From Anaerolineae bacterium (lineage in GTDB: Bacteria > Chloroflexota > Anaerolineae > Aggregatilineales > Phototrophicaceae), in contig JAJDXR010000051.1 of assembly GCA_022823165.1 (NCBI GenBank), forward strand, positions 30,725 to 94,724: a DNA stretch of 64,000 nucleotides, written 5' to 3'. The notes under the pieces were generated by a model that ran no database searches, was not told where the DNA came from, and saw only the letters and a program-made list of their open reading frames with translations. The number at the start of each line of letters is the position of its first letter. Position 1 is the stretch's first letter. Below, in pieces: positions 44,684-53,817 of the stretch. The position numbers and the translations under genes were made by a program.

Positions 44684-46030
44684 CTAAATAGCAGTTGTAT
44701 CAACATCCCAGATCAGCATACACTCGCCGACCAGCATCAGCGACGCCGCCAGCAGGATCGTGCCCGAATCGCCCGCCAGCGGCCGCGCCAGCTCAAGCGC
44801 GCCTTGCAGGTCGCGCGTGTGAAACAACTCGTCCGTCAGGCCGGCGGCGGCGGCGAGAGCCTGGTCTCGATCCGGGAAACGCGTATTGGGATTGATGTCG
44901 GTCTCGGTGATGATCAGCGCCCGGCTGGCCGAGCCCATGACCCGATATACGCCGGCGTAGTCGCGGTCTTGAGGTACGCCGACGACAGAAATGACAGGCT
45001 GGCGCAAGCGCGGTTCAACGCTGTCCAGAAAGGACTCCGCCGAGCGCAGGGTGATGGCGCCATCGACGTAAATTGACGGGGCGCCCCCCAGCTGCTGCGC
45101 GCGGCCGGGCCAGCGGACAGCGCTTAAGCCGCGACGTATCCTCTCCTGGTATTCAGTCGATAGCGCGCCGCTCTTCCCGCGCAGCATTTCCACAGCGCGA
45201 ATCGCCAGCGTGGCGTTCTCGATCTGATAACGTCCGAGCAGCGGCAGTGTCAACTCGCCATAAGGAGGCAGGCGCATCAACTGGCTTTGGGGCCAATCCG
45301 CCAGCCACTGCCCGAGATCCGCTTGCCTAAGGTGGGTCAAGCCTGCCGCCTGCGCCTTGGCTTCGCGCCGCAATTCGTCCAGCGCGGGCGCCGCTTGCGG
45401 CAGGCTGAGAGCGGAGCTTCCGGGCTTGATGATGCCGGCTTTATGCCAGGCGATCCGCCGCAGGCTGCCGCCCAGCAGCGCGGTGTGCTCCAGCATGATC
45501 GGCGCGAAAACCGACAGTCGATTGGGCACGACGGCGACATCGTCGAAGCGCCCGCCACGCCCGACTTCGAGAATGGCCGCGTCAACATCCATCTCGTCGA
45601 AATAGCGCAGGGCGATGGCCAGAAAGATGCCTTGCGGGCTGAGATAGTCGGCCGCGCCCAAGCCCTGGATGGCAGCGTCGATAGCCGGCTTCAAGTCGCC
45701 TAGTATGCTCAGGAAGCGCTCGGTCGGTATCATGCGCCCGTCCACGCGAATGCGCTCGTTCCAATGCACAAGATGCGGGCTGGTGATGGCGCCGACGCGG
45801 CGCCCCTGGGCTTGCAGCAGCTTGGCCATGATGGCGGCCACCGAGCCTTTGCCGCGGCTGCCGGTCACCACAGCATAGTCGCGCTCGAAATCTAGCAAAC
45901 CCGCCTCAGCGAGCAGATTACACGTCGGCGTCGGGTCGCGTGTATATTCGTCAAGCCCGCGCGGCGCGGCATCCAGCCGGCGGCGGGTGCGAAAAATGTA
46001 GCTGACAGCCGCTTCCATATCGGCGAACAT
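44684..46030 (-). CDS. folC: Folylpolyglutamate / dihydrofolate synthase-type ligase
   Basis: Mur-ligase-like ATP-dependent ligase of 448 residues that adds glutamate to folates. The P-loop TGSRGKGSV (57-65) replaces the common TGTNGKGS, and TSPHLVHWNERIRVDG is the folate-binding motif. VGRGGRFDDVAV matches the conserved VGxGGRxDxTN block with a DV substitution, and YVDGAI is the C-terminal YDGAHNP equivalent but degenerate. The altered motifs indicate a divergent member; substrate specificity is uncertain. Confidence 0.78.
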   Translation of the reverse strand: MFADMEAAVSYIFRTRRRLDAAPRGLDEYTRDPTPTCNLLAEAGLLDFERDYAVVTGSRGKGSVAAIMAKLLQAQGRRVGAITSPHLVHWNERIRVDGRMIPTERFLSILGDLKPAIDAAIQGLGAADYLSPQGIFLAIALRYFDEMDVDAAILEVGRGGRFDDVAVVPNRLSVFAPIMLEHTALLGGSLRRIAWHKAGIIKPGSSALSLPQAAPALDELRREAKAQAAGLTHLRQADLGQWLADWPQSQLMRLPPYGELTLPLLGRYQIENATLAIRAVEMLRGKSGALSTEYQERIRRGLSAVRWPGRAQQLGGAPSIYVDGAITLRSAESFLDSVEPRLRQPVISVVGVPQDRDYAGVYRVMGSASRALIITETDINPNTRFPDRDQALAAAAGLTDELFHTRDLQGALELARPLAGDSGTILLAASLMLVGECMLIWDVDTTAI

Positions 46031-46237
46031 GGGCCTGTTTCCCGATTGTCCAGCGCGCCAATCATAACGAAAGACAAAGCGCTTCCCTAGTGGATTCCAG
46101 TCAGATTCCCGGCGCGATCACCAAAGCAGCGCGCCTGGCGGCAGCCGCGGCAGCTATCTTCCCTGTGTTAAAATCCGCCTGTGGGCTGGATACTCTCTTG
46201 AGACTCTCCTTGAATCAGCTCCGGGACCCTGACCGCC

Positions 46238-47749
46238 ATGACTGAATCCGCCGGGATAACCGGCAGCGACGCCAGACGCGCGGCCCGCAATGTCAGCGTG
46301 CTGATGCTGGCCAGCGTCATCAGCAAGGGCGCGCTCTACCTGTGGCAGATCGCGCTGTCGGTGCTGCTGGGACCCAGCGAATACGGCATCTACGGCACGA
46401 TAGGCGGCATGATGGTGACGGCGGCCTCCGTCGCCAGCTTTGGCATGGGCTTGATCGTGATTCGCGATGTGGCGCGCGAGCCGCGGAAAGCCGGCAAGTA
46501 CTGGACGGCGATGCTCTTCGCGCAGACGCTAATGGCGCTAGGCGCTTACGTCGGCATGAATGCCTTCGCCGTCGGCTATAGCGAGACCTTGCGCGGTTTA
46601 GCCGCCCTGGCCGGCCTCAACCTCTTCGTCGACCTCTTCGGCACCATGGGTTACGATTTGCTAATCGCTCGCGAGAAGATGGCGCGGGCATCTGTGGTGG
46701 AGACGGTCCATATCGCCCTGCGCATCGCGCTGGCCTGGCTGGCGCTGACGGCCGGCTGGGGCTTGCTTGGCGTTTACGGCGCGGCGATCCTCACGGGCGC
46801 GCTGCGCTCTATCTTGCTGGTCGGCTTGAACCTGCACGACGGCGTTCGGCCGGAATTTCCCTTCGATTGGAGGACAGCCAAGCCGCTTCTGATCAACAGC
46901 GCGCCGCTGGCTCTGTCGTCATTCTTGACCCTGGCCTACAGCCATTCCGACAAATTACTGACCACCGGCATTCTCAGCGAACGAGTCACCGGCTATTTGA
47001 CCGCCGCCTTCGTCATCAACTTCGGACTTATCGAATTGCTCAGCGTCTCGGTGATGATAGCCGCCTTTCCCCTGCTCTCGCGCTATTATGACGAAGGGCG
47101 CAATCCTATCTTCGGCTTCATGATTGAGAAGCTGACGCTGTACATGTTCCTGGCCGCCCTGCCCATGACCCTGAGCATCAGCATCCTGGCCGACGGCATC
47201 ATTATCCCGCTGCTGGGTGAAGCCTACGCGCCAGCGGCCGGCATCCTGCGCCTGCTGGTTTGGTATACCGGCATCACCATCGTCGGCAACGTTTTAACGC
47301 GCGGGCTGCTCATCCAGAATCGGCAGCGTCGCCTGCTCTTGATCCGCGGATCGAGCCTGGCGCTGAATATCACGCTCTCGGCCGCATTGCTGCTCAATTG
47401 GCGCGACCCGCGCGGTGCCGTCATCGCCTCGATCGTCGGCGAGATTCTGTCGCTGGCGCTGATGCTGATGAGCTTTCGAGCGCTCGGCTGGCAACCCGGG
47501 CGCATCGCCCGCAGCGCCGCTCGCGCAGCCGTCGCCGCTCTGCCCGCCGCGCTGGTGATGCTGGGGCTGCGAGATCAATTCATCGCGCTCCCGCTGCTCG
47601 GCGGGCTGGGCGTTTTTCTCAGCGGCGTCATTCTGTCGCGCGTCTTGGATGGCGAAGACTGGGATCTGATTTATCGGCTGGCGTCGTCCATGCCCGGCGC
47701 GGCGATTATGGCGCGTTTCTGGAAGCGCGATGTGGATTTAAGCTGGTGA
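46238..47749 (+). CDS. Polysaccharide flippase (Wzx/MATE-like)
   Basis: A membrane protein of 503 residues with about 14 hydrophobic helices. The N-terminal SVLMLASVISKGALYLWQI and LSVLLGPSEYGIYG are typical of oligosaccharide flippases of the polysaccharide synthesis family. It would flip lipid-linked glycan precursors across the inner membrane. The glycosyltransferase gene starts 4 bases after its stop, so the two form an operon. Confidence 0.87.
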   Translation: MTESAGITGSDARRAARNVSVLMLASVISKGALYLWQIALSVLLGPSEYGIYGTIGGMMVTAASVASFGMGLIVIRDVAREPRKAGKYWTAMLFAQTLMALGAYVGMNAFAVGYSETLRGLAALAGLNLFVDLFGTMGYDLLIAREKMARASVVETVHIALRIALAWLALTAGWGLLGVYGAAILTGALRSILLVGLNLHDGVRPEFPFDWRTAKPLLINSAPLALSSFLTLAYSHSDKLLTTGILSERVTGYLTAAFVINFGLIELLSVSVMIAAFPLLSRYYDEGRNPIFGFMIEKLTLYMFLAALPMTLSISILADGIIIPLLGEAYAPAAGILRLLVWYTGITIVGNVLTRGLLIQNRQRRLLLIRGSSLALNITLSAALLLNWRDPRGAVIASIVGEILSLALMLMSFRALGWQPGRIARSAARAAVAALPAALVMLGLRDQFIALPLLGGLGVFLSGVILSRVLDGEDWDLIYRLASSMPGAAIMARFWKRDVDLSW

Positions 47750-47753
47750 CGAC

Positions 47754-48938
47754 ATGCGTATTCTGCAGCTAACGCCCTACTACGCTCCCGCTTATACTTT
47801 CGGCGGCGTCGTGCGGTCGGTGGAGGGCATGGCGACGGCGCTGGTCAAGCGCGGGCATAAAGTTACCGTTCTGACCACCGACGCTCTTGATCAGCAGCGG
47901 CGCCACCTCGGCGCCCTTGACGAAACGCTCGCTGGCGTACGCGCGCTGCGGCGGCCGAATGTCCAACCCTGGCTGCGCGGGCGCTTGAATTTGTCCACGC
48001 CGCGCGGCATGAAGCGGGCAGCGGAAACGCTCCTGCCAAGCATTGACCTGCTTCACATCCACGAATTTCGCACGCTGGAAAACTTGCTGGTGACGCCGGT
48101 CGCTCAGCGTCTCAACATACCAATCGTGCTTTCACCGCATGGCACGCTCAACCTTGAGACCGGCCGCGGCCGGCTGAAAACAATCTGGGATCGCCTGCTC
48201 AGCCCGAGCCTGGCATTGCGCGTGGATCATGTCATCGCCCTGTCGGAAGCGGAGCGGGCCGAAGCCGAGGCGCTTTGGCGTCGCTTCGGCAGACGGCAGC
48301 GCCCCACCCGCTTCTGCGTCCTGCCCAATGGCGTTGACCCGCCGGCCTTAGATGGGCGGCGCGAGCTGGCGGCGGATTTCCGCGAGCGCTACAGCCTTGG
48401 CACAGCGCCGATCGTCCTTTACATGGGTCGTCTGCAAAGGCGCAAGGGCGTCGATATCTTGATCGAAGCATTCAAAGCTTCAGGTAGCGAGAATGCCCGT
48501 TTGCTGATCGTCGGGCCAGACGAAGGTATGCTGCCGACCTTGAGAGCCCTGGCGGGCGGCGACCCGCGCATCGTCTTCAGCGGCTATCTGGAGGGCAAAG
48601 CGCGGTTGGGCGCGCTGGCGGCGGGCGATATCTTTGCGCTGCCGGCCACGGGCGAGGGCCAGCCCATGGCGGCGCTGGAAGCGATGGCGGCGGGCATGCC
48701 GGTGGTATTGTCGCCCGGCTGCAATTTGGGCGCGGCGGCAGAGTTCGGCGCGGGCTACGTGGTCGAAGCGTCCGCGGTCGCATTCGCCGACAAGCTGAGC
48801 CGCCTGCTGAGCGATTCGGCCTTGCGGGAAGCGATGGGGCTGCGAGCGCGGCAGCTGGCGGCGGAGCGCTATTCGTGGCGGAAGATTGCCGAGCGCCTGG
48901 AGGAAGTTTACGCGAGCCTGGTTCAAGACGAGGCATGA
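47754..48938 (+). CDS. Glycosyltransferase family 4
   Basis: GT-B glycosyltransferase of 394 residues. The N-terminal acceptor domain starts MRILQLTPYYAPAYTFGGVV. The C-terminal donor domain has VLYMGRLQRRKGVDILIEAF, RIVFSGYLEGKARLGALA and the ATGEGQPMAALEAMAAGMPV motif with the EX7E-like acidic pair. It probably works with the flippase in surface-glycan assembly. Only two genes of such a locus are present. Confidence 0.9.
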   Translation: MRILQLTPYYAPAYTFGGVVRSVEGMATALVKRGHKVTVLTTDALDQQRRHLGALDETLAGVRALRRPNVQPWLRGRLNLSTPRGMKRAAETLLPSIDLLHIHEFRTLENLLVTPVAQRLNIPIVLSPHGTLNLETGRGRLKTIWDRLLSPSLALRVDHVIALSEAERAEAEALWRRFGRRQRPTRFCVLPNGVDPPALDGRRELAADFRERYSLGTAPIVLYMGRLQRRKGVDILIEAFKASGSENARLLIVGPDEGMLPTLRALAGGDPRIVFSGYLEGKARLGALAAGDIFALPATGEGQPMAALEAMAAGMPVVLSPGCNLGAAAEFGAGYVVEASAVAFADKLSRLLSDSALREAMGLRARQLAAERYSWRKIAERLEEVYASLVQDEA

Positions 48939-49014
48939 GCTGAATCGCCAGTCTGTTTTCGTTGATTTCTTGTCCAAAACTGGTAAACTTGTCAACAGAG
49001 CGAGGGGGTGACCA

Positions 49015-50196
49015 ATGATAGGGGCACGGCTGAAACAAGCGCGCTTGTTGGCGGGGATGACGCAGCGGGAGCTCGCCAGCGCCTTAGGCAAGAAGGGCTT
49101 GAAGATAACTGCAGCGGCAATCTCAAAGTATGAAAAGGGAAAGAGTTTTCCGACTGCGCAATTCATGTTGCTAGCAAGCAGTGTGCTCAACGTGCCGGGT
49201 TCGTATTTTCTGCATCAGCCTGCAAAGAGCGTCGAATGGACTGCGTTTCGCCGTCATAGCAAATTGGGAAAGAAACAGCAAGAAGCAGTAATGGCCTACG
49301 CTTCAGACATTGTGGAATTGCAGATTGAATTGCATTCGGTTTTGTATCCAAATACGCCACCCAATTTGCCGGAACCGGCAATAACAAAAACCTTCGACGA
49401 TGCTGAACTGATTGCGGCGCAGGTACGGGCGACTTGGGACGTCGGAAATCGTCCCTTGGACAATCTCTTACAGACGGCAGAAGACCAAGGGGTGATAATC
49501 GTCGAATGGGAAGATGAAAGCGGAAAATTCGATGGATTGTCTGGCCGGTGCGGCAACTATCCGGTGACTGTTATCAATGCAAACAGAAGCGCGGATCGCA
49601 AGCGGTTTAATCTGGCTCACGAGATCGGACACTTGGTAATGGATACGTCCCATGCCAGCGAGGGCGACGAAAGCCTCGCGCATCGATTTGCCGCTGCGCT
49701 GTTAGTTCCAGAGGATCATGCAGTCCGAGAACTCGGGCGAGATCGGCGACAACTGGATTGGGGTGAATTGATGATGCTCAAGAGAAAATATGGCTTGAGC
49801 ATGGCCGCCTGGATTAGACGCGCAAGAGACCTAAAGATCATTTCTGAGCGATACTACAAAGCTCTCAACATTGAGCGATCGTCGCGGGGATGGCGCATAA
49901 ACGAACCAGTCGAATATCTCGGCGACGAGGAGCCGATTCAACTCAAGCAGATGGCGTCGCGTGCTGTATCCGAGGGGCTGGTGTCTATCGACCGAATGAC
50001 GCGGATAGGAGTAGATTTTTGGGAATCAGAGAGGAAGCGGCCCGAATCAAAGCATTTAACTGTTTACGATTTGCTGGCCATGCCAGAAGACGAGCGCGAG
50101 GCCGTGATGGCGCGAGCGTTTGAGTTGGCGGCGGAATACGATTTTGAGATTTTCGAAGCGAACGAATTCTACGAACTTGAGGATTTCGATGACTAG
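49015..50196 (+). CDS. XRE-family HTH plus ImmA/IrrE metallopeptidase antitoxin
   Basis: Residues 1-66 form a helix-turn-helix (LAGMTQRELASALGKKGLKI, AISKYEKGKSFP). A peptidase domain follows with FNLAHEIGHLVMD (HEIGH, 202-206) and LAHRFAAALLVPEDHAV for the third ligand. At 393 residues it is complete, with an acidic C-terminal tail. It overlaps the MazF-like gene by 8 bases, the same gene order as the other ImmA/IrrE locus at 7.7 kb although the toxin differs. Composition is AT-richer than flanking genes. Confidence 0.85.
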   Translation: MIGARLKQARLLAGMTQRELASALGKKGLKITAAAISKYEKGKSFPTAQFMLLASSVLNVPGSYFLHQPAKSVEWTAFRRHSKLGKKQQEAVMAYASDIVELQIELHSVLYPNTPPNLPEPAITKTFDDAELIAAQVRATWDVGNRPLDNLLQTAEDQGVIIVEWEDESGKFDGLSGRCGNYPVTVINANRSADRKRFNLAHEIGHLVMDTSHASEGDESLAHRFAAALLVPEDHAVRELGRDRRQLDWGELMMLKRKYGLSMAAWIRRARDLKIISERYYKALNIERSSRGWRINEPVEYLGDEEPIQLKQMASRAVSEGLVSIDRMTRIGVDFWESERKRPESKHLTVYDLLAMPEDEREAVMARAFELAAEYDFEIFEANEFYELEDFDD

Positions 50197-50620
50197 GCGC
50201 CGTACTAGAGTTCGGGGAGCCAAGCGAGGTGAAATTTGGCGCGTGAATTTCAATTCGCCTCTATCGGCCAAGACTCCGGATAAGTGGGTAAATAGGGACC
50301 AACTACCCACGACAGGCGACGAAATCTTCAAGGTGCGGCCCGCAGTGGTTGTGAGTGTTGCTGGGCAATGGGATTTGAAGCTACGAATAGTCGTGCCCTT
50401 AACCGAATGGAATGAAGACTATGTGACAAACAGTTTCTTCTGGATGATTAAGATCCCTATGAACAGCCTAAACAAGCTAGCAGAAGACTCCGGCGCCGAC
50501 ACGTTTCAGGTCAAGTCGGTTTCTACTGCGCGCTTTGGTGAAAAGCTGGGTGTTGTGACCAGAGACGAGCTTCAACTTCTCACTGACTCGGTCGCTTTCT
50601 GCATTGGCGCGGCTCAATGA
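50189..50620 (+). CDS. MazF/PemK-type endoribonuclease toxin
   Basis: A beta-barrel toxin of 143 residues. The start RGAKRGEIWRVNFN and the R-P-A-V-V-V-S segment (KVRPAVVVSVAG) are the MazF/PemK hallmarks, followed by IVVPLTEWN and a C-terminal helix. A long loop (SPLSAKTPDKWVNRDQLPTT) between the first strands is larger than in MazF. The ATG at 50189 has GAGG 6 bases upstream and overlaps the antitoxin stop. mRNA cleavage is inferred from family. Confidence 0.83.
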   Translation: MTRRRTRVRGAKRGEIWRVNFNSPLSAKTPDKWVNRDQLPTTGDEIFKVRPAVVVSVAGQWDLKLRIVVPLTEWNEDYVTNSFFWMIKIPMNSLNKLAEDSGADTFQVKSVSTARFGEKLGVVTRDELQLLTDSVAFCIGAAQ

Positions 50621-50832
50621 CGCGGTCGGCCATCACAACCATCCCGATGTCTTCAAATTCAGCGTCAACGAGGCGTCGAATCCAGCCGCAAGTTTTGAAA
50701 CTGACGAAGCCCTGTAGGAGGCCCCGAATTTGCCCGCAACGTATTAAAAGCGACGCCGCTCTCTTCCCTACGCGGCGCGCCGCAAATGCGCTATCATGCA
50801 GCCACTCGGATTGACGGACAGAGGACAAGCGC

Positions 50833-52011
50833 ATGACATTGCTGGAGCAAGCCAAGGACATGCAGGAGCAGTTAGTCGCCTGGCGCCGCGAAATCCACAT
50901 GCACCCCGAGCTGGGCTTCGAGGAGCGGCGCACCTCGTGCCTGGTGGCGGATTCGCTGCGCGAGATGGGCATCGAGACCGAAGTCGGCGTGGCTGAAACC
51001 GGCGTGGTGGCGCGTATCGGCGAGGGCCGGCCCGCCGTCGGCATCCGCGCCGACATGGACGCGCTGCCGATACAAGAAGCCAACGACGTGCCTTACAAAT
51101 CGCAGACGCCCGGGCTGATGCACGCCTGCGGCCACGACGCCCATACCTCCATGCTGCTGGGAGTGGCCAAGCTGCTCAAGGATCTGCCCGAGCGGCCGGC
51201 TGGCGAAATCCGCCTGCTCTTCCAGCCCAGCGAAGAAAAATGGCGCCCGTCCGACGGGCATAGCGGCGGCAGCCTCATGGTCGAGCAGAAGGCTCTGGAT
51301 GGCTTGGACGCCGTCATCGCTTGCCATGTGTCGAGCGGTTCGCCAGTTGGCTTTGTCGAGGTCAGCGATGGCTTTTCGCTGGCGGCGCCCGATACCTTCG
51401 AAGCCAAGATCACCGGCGAGGGCGCGCACGGCGCGACGCCGCACGTGGGCCTGGACCCCATCTGGCTGCAAGCGCAGGTCGTCAACGCGCTGCAAGCCAT
51501 CCGCTCGCGGCGGCGCGACCCCACCGAGCGCTCGGTGGTCAGCATCGGCTCCATCCACGCCGGCATCGCCCCCAACGTCATCCCCAACGAAGTGATCATC
51601 ACCGGCACCATCCGCACCTTCGAGCAAGAAGCGCGCGAGGAAATCCATCGGCTGGTCGAAGAGGCCTTTGCGTTGGCGCGGCACTTCGGCGGCGACTACG
51701 AGCTGAGTATATCGACTGGCTATCCGGCGCTCTACAACGATCCGGGCGTGGCCGAGCTGATGAGGTCCGTGAGCAGCGAATTGATTGGCGCGGCCAATAC
51801 CGGCGAGGGCGCGCCCATCATGGCCGGCGAGGATTTCGCCTACATGACGCAGCAGGCGCCCGGCGCCATGATGCGTTTGGGCGCGCAGCTAGACGAGCGC
51901 AATCGCCCGCATCACAGCCCCATTTTTGACATTCACGAAGACTGCATGCCGGTCGGCGTGGGCGTCATGGCAGAGAGCGCGCTGCGCTTGCTGCGCCAGC
52001 ACGGCGGCTGA
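50833..52011 (+). CDS. M20-family amidohydrolase / N-acyl amino acid hydrolase
   Basis: Metallopeptidase of 392 residues similar to hippurate hydrolase and IAA-amino acid hydrolases. Motifs: GIRADMDALPIQE, the metal-binding HACGHDAHTSMLLG, LLFQPSEEK, GAHGATPHVGLDPI of the lid domain and the final MAGEDFAYM. It is predicted cytoplasmic and probably releases amino acids from N-acyl conjugates. The intergenic region before it (50621-50832) shows no clear element. Confidence 0.9.
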   Translation: MTLLEQAKDMQEQLVAWRREIHMHPELGFEERRTSCLVADSLREMGIETEVGVAETGVVARIGEGRPAVGIRADMDALPIQEANDVPYKSQTPGLMHACGHDAHTSMLLGVAKLLKDLPERPAGEIRLLFQPSEEKWRPSDGHSGGSLMVEQKALDGLDAVIACHVSSGSPVGFVEVSDGFSLAAPDTFEAKITGEGAHGATPHVGLDPIWLQAQVVNALQAIRSRRRDPTERSVVSIGSIHAGIAPNVIPNEVIITGTIRTFEQEAREEIHRLVEEAFALARHFGGDYELSISTGYPALYNDPGVAELMRSVSSELIGAANTGEGAPIMAGEDFAYMTQQAPGAMMRLGAQLDERNRPHHSPIFDIHEDCMPVGVGVMAESALRLLRQHGG

Positions 52012-52035
52012 TCAGGCCGCAACTCCAAAGGAATT

Positions 52036-52063
52036 TGTAGGGGCGACTCGGTGAGTCGCCCAC
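52036..52063. repeat. Short palindromic intergenic repeat
   Basis: TGTAGGGGCGACTCGGTGAG then TCGCCCAC: perfect arms GGGCGACTC/GAGTCGCCC. This is the best-preserved copy of the family in the window. Confidence 0.75.
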
Positions 52064-52138
52064 GCTACCCTTGGCTCGTCCGCTTGTCCAACCCGGCGGC
52101 AACAACGACAGAAACCCGCGCCAGCTAACCCGCGCCAG

Positions 52139-52540
52139 CTAACCCGCTTTTTCCTGCATAATCTGAATCAGATTGCCGCAGGTGTCGTTGAATATGGCGA
52201 TGATGGCGGGCCCGATATCGGACGGCGGCATCAGGAATTCGACGTCCAGCGCTACCAGCCGCTCGTATTCCGCCTGAGTATCGTCGACGCTGAAGATGGT
52301 CGCGGGAATGCTCTGTTCCATTAAGCCTTGCTGATGGGTGAGGGAAAGCGGATTGCGATTGGGCTCCAGCAGCAGCTCCACGCCATCGGGCCGCTCCGGA
52401 GACACCACCGTCAGCCAGCGGTCGCCTTCCGGATTGCCGAGGGGGATGTCGCGCTTGAGTTGGAAGCCCAGGACCTCAGTATAAAATTCCAGCGCTTTGG
52501 ATTGGTCTTCTACGACTACGCCTGCAAGTCCGATTATCAT
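52139..52540 (-). CDS. VOC-family (glyoxalase-like) protein
   Basis: A protein of 133 residues, MIIGLAGVVVEDQSKALEFY at the start and VLGFQLKRDIPLG next, a VOC fold. The second module runs through IPATIFSVDDTQAEYERLVA to NDTCGNLIQIMQEK. The first metal-binding His is replaced (LAGVVV) so the metal site is incomplete. This kind is often annotated as glyoxalase-like or antibiotic-resistance protein; real substrate unknown. Its stop lies in a 14-base direct repeat (CGCGCCAGCTAACC twice, about 52117-52144). Confidence 0.82.
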   Translation of the reverse strand: MIIGLAGVVVEDQSKALEFYTEVLGFQLKRDIPLGNPEGDRWLTVVSPERPDGVELLLEPNRNPLSLTHQQGLMEQSIPATIFSVDDTQAEYERLVALDVEFLMPPSDIGPAIIAIFNDTCGNLIQIMQEKAG

Positions 52541-53197
52541 TGATTCGTCCTCACTGTTAAGTGTTTATGCGGGAAAGGGATAATATCACAGATTTGCAGG
52601 AATTGACTTATGCCTATTACGCCGGGCAGAGCAATCATACCAGAATCAGTTTATGTCGATTGCAACATAATTCCAGCGATTTGTAGGGACGACTCGGCGA
52701 GTCACCCACAAAATTTGCTTGGACATCGCGGACGATTCAGCAAAACGCCCCGACATCACCACCTTTATTTCGCGTATCCGCGAAAAAACTCTTTGCCGGC
52801 GGGCAGTGTCTACGCGCCCCTCAGTAAGTGCGAGTAAGTAATGAGAATATAGGTACATCATCACATAATTGCGAATTTTCGTGTTTGCGTGGGCGAGCCA
52901 AGGCTCGCCCCTACAACTTTCGACTATATTTTGAACCCTGTAGGGGTCAGCCTTGGCTGATCCGATGCTGTGAAATTTGCATCACTTACTTGCATCTACT
53001 TCGTGTTCTCTTTGGTGAAAAAACCTGTGAACTGTTCGCTTAGAGAGTTATATCCGCGATGTTCACCACCCCTGAGCAAGCCGCGCCGGCAATTCCGCTG
53101 TGGCTTCAGTTGCCCGCCTGTAAAAATCCGACCCGTCGCCAAACAGTTCCGGCGGCTGAATATGCTATAATCGGCAACAGGCTTATGAACCGAGGCG
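52541..53197. other. Intergenic region with a cluster of palindromic repeats
   Basis: No gene is supported in these 657 bases. Three copies of the short palindrome lie at 52682-52709 (TGTAGGGACGACTCGGCGAG...), 52889-52915 (inverted orientation, GGGCGAGCCAAGGCTCGCCC) and 52939-52963 (TGTAGGGGTCAGCCTTGGCT...). Short open frames here are mutually overlapping and lack ribosome-binding sites or family resemblance. Confidence 0.7.
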
Positions 53198-53728
53198 ATG
53201 ACAATTATTATGAAACTCAGTCATGAAGCGAAGGACATGGTAGCGACGGTGGCGCTGGTGCTGGCGATTGCCTTGGCGCTGAATATGGCGATATCACCCG
53301 AAAGCAACCGGGACATGTTCTCCTGGACGCTGGGTTTGGTCGCCCTGGCGGTCTTCTTCTGGCTCTGGTCGCGCCGGGAAGCTATGGCGGAAAACGACGC
53401 CGTCGCCGCCGGAGCGGCCGAAGAAGCCGTGCAGGAAGCGGAAGAGCTTGTGAAACGGACTATTGTGCGGCGGGATGACGACGCCCAGGCCGAGCCGGAT
53501 AACTTGACCAAGATCAACGGCATCGGCGCCGTCTTTGAGACGATGCTGAATGATGCCGGCATACGCAGCTACGCGACCTTGGCCCGCGCTTCTGTAGCAG
53601 AGCTGGAAGCGATCATCGAGGCCTCCGGACGCAGCCGGCCCGGCCGACTTGAGACTTGGCCGCAGCAAGCGGAATTAGCCGCCAAGGGCGATTGGGACGG
53701 CTTAAAGCGCTTCGTCGACCAACTCTAA
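53198..53728 (+). CDS. Membrane protein with helix-hairpin-helix domain
   Basis: A protein of 176 residues. Two membrane helices (about 13-32 and 39-56) are followed by an acidic coiled-coil linker and a C-terminal helix-hairpin-helix-type module (NLTKINGIGAVFETMLNDAG, then YATLARASVAELEAII and GRLETWPQQAELAAKGDW). This kind of domain also occurs at the C-terminus of other bacterial proteins, where it may bind DNA or protein. An alternative start at 53210 is in frame. No partner is evident in the neighbouring genes. Confidence 0.75.
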   Translation: MTIIMKLSHEAKDMVATVALVLAIALALNMAISPESNRDMFSWTLGLVALAVFFWLWSRREAMAENDAVAAGAAEEAVQEAEELVKRTIVRRDDDAQAEPDNLTKINGIGAVFETMLNDAGIRSYATLARASVAELEAIIEASGRSRPGRLETWPQQAELAAKGDWDGLKRFVDQL

Positions 53729-53817
53729 TCTGAATCAAGCAAGTCTGGATTGCCGACGACTGCCGCGCAAGAGTACACTGAGCGCAGGAAACTGGGGCGC
53801 AGAACGAAATTCAACTC

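Noticed and set aside
5..50620. One continuous prophage or integrative island carrying the defence genes
   Set aside because: No integrase, capsid, portal, relaxase or attachment-site pair is visible, and clear housekeeping genes separate the modules.
52541..53197. Several 65-75 residue open frames
   Set aside because: They overlap one another and the palindromic repeats, and none has a start signal or recognisable protein features.
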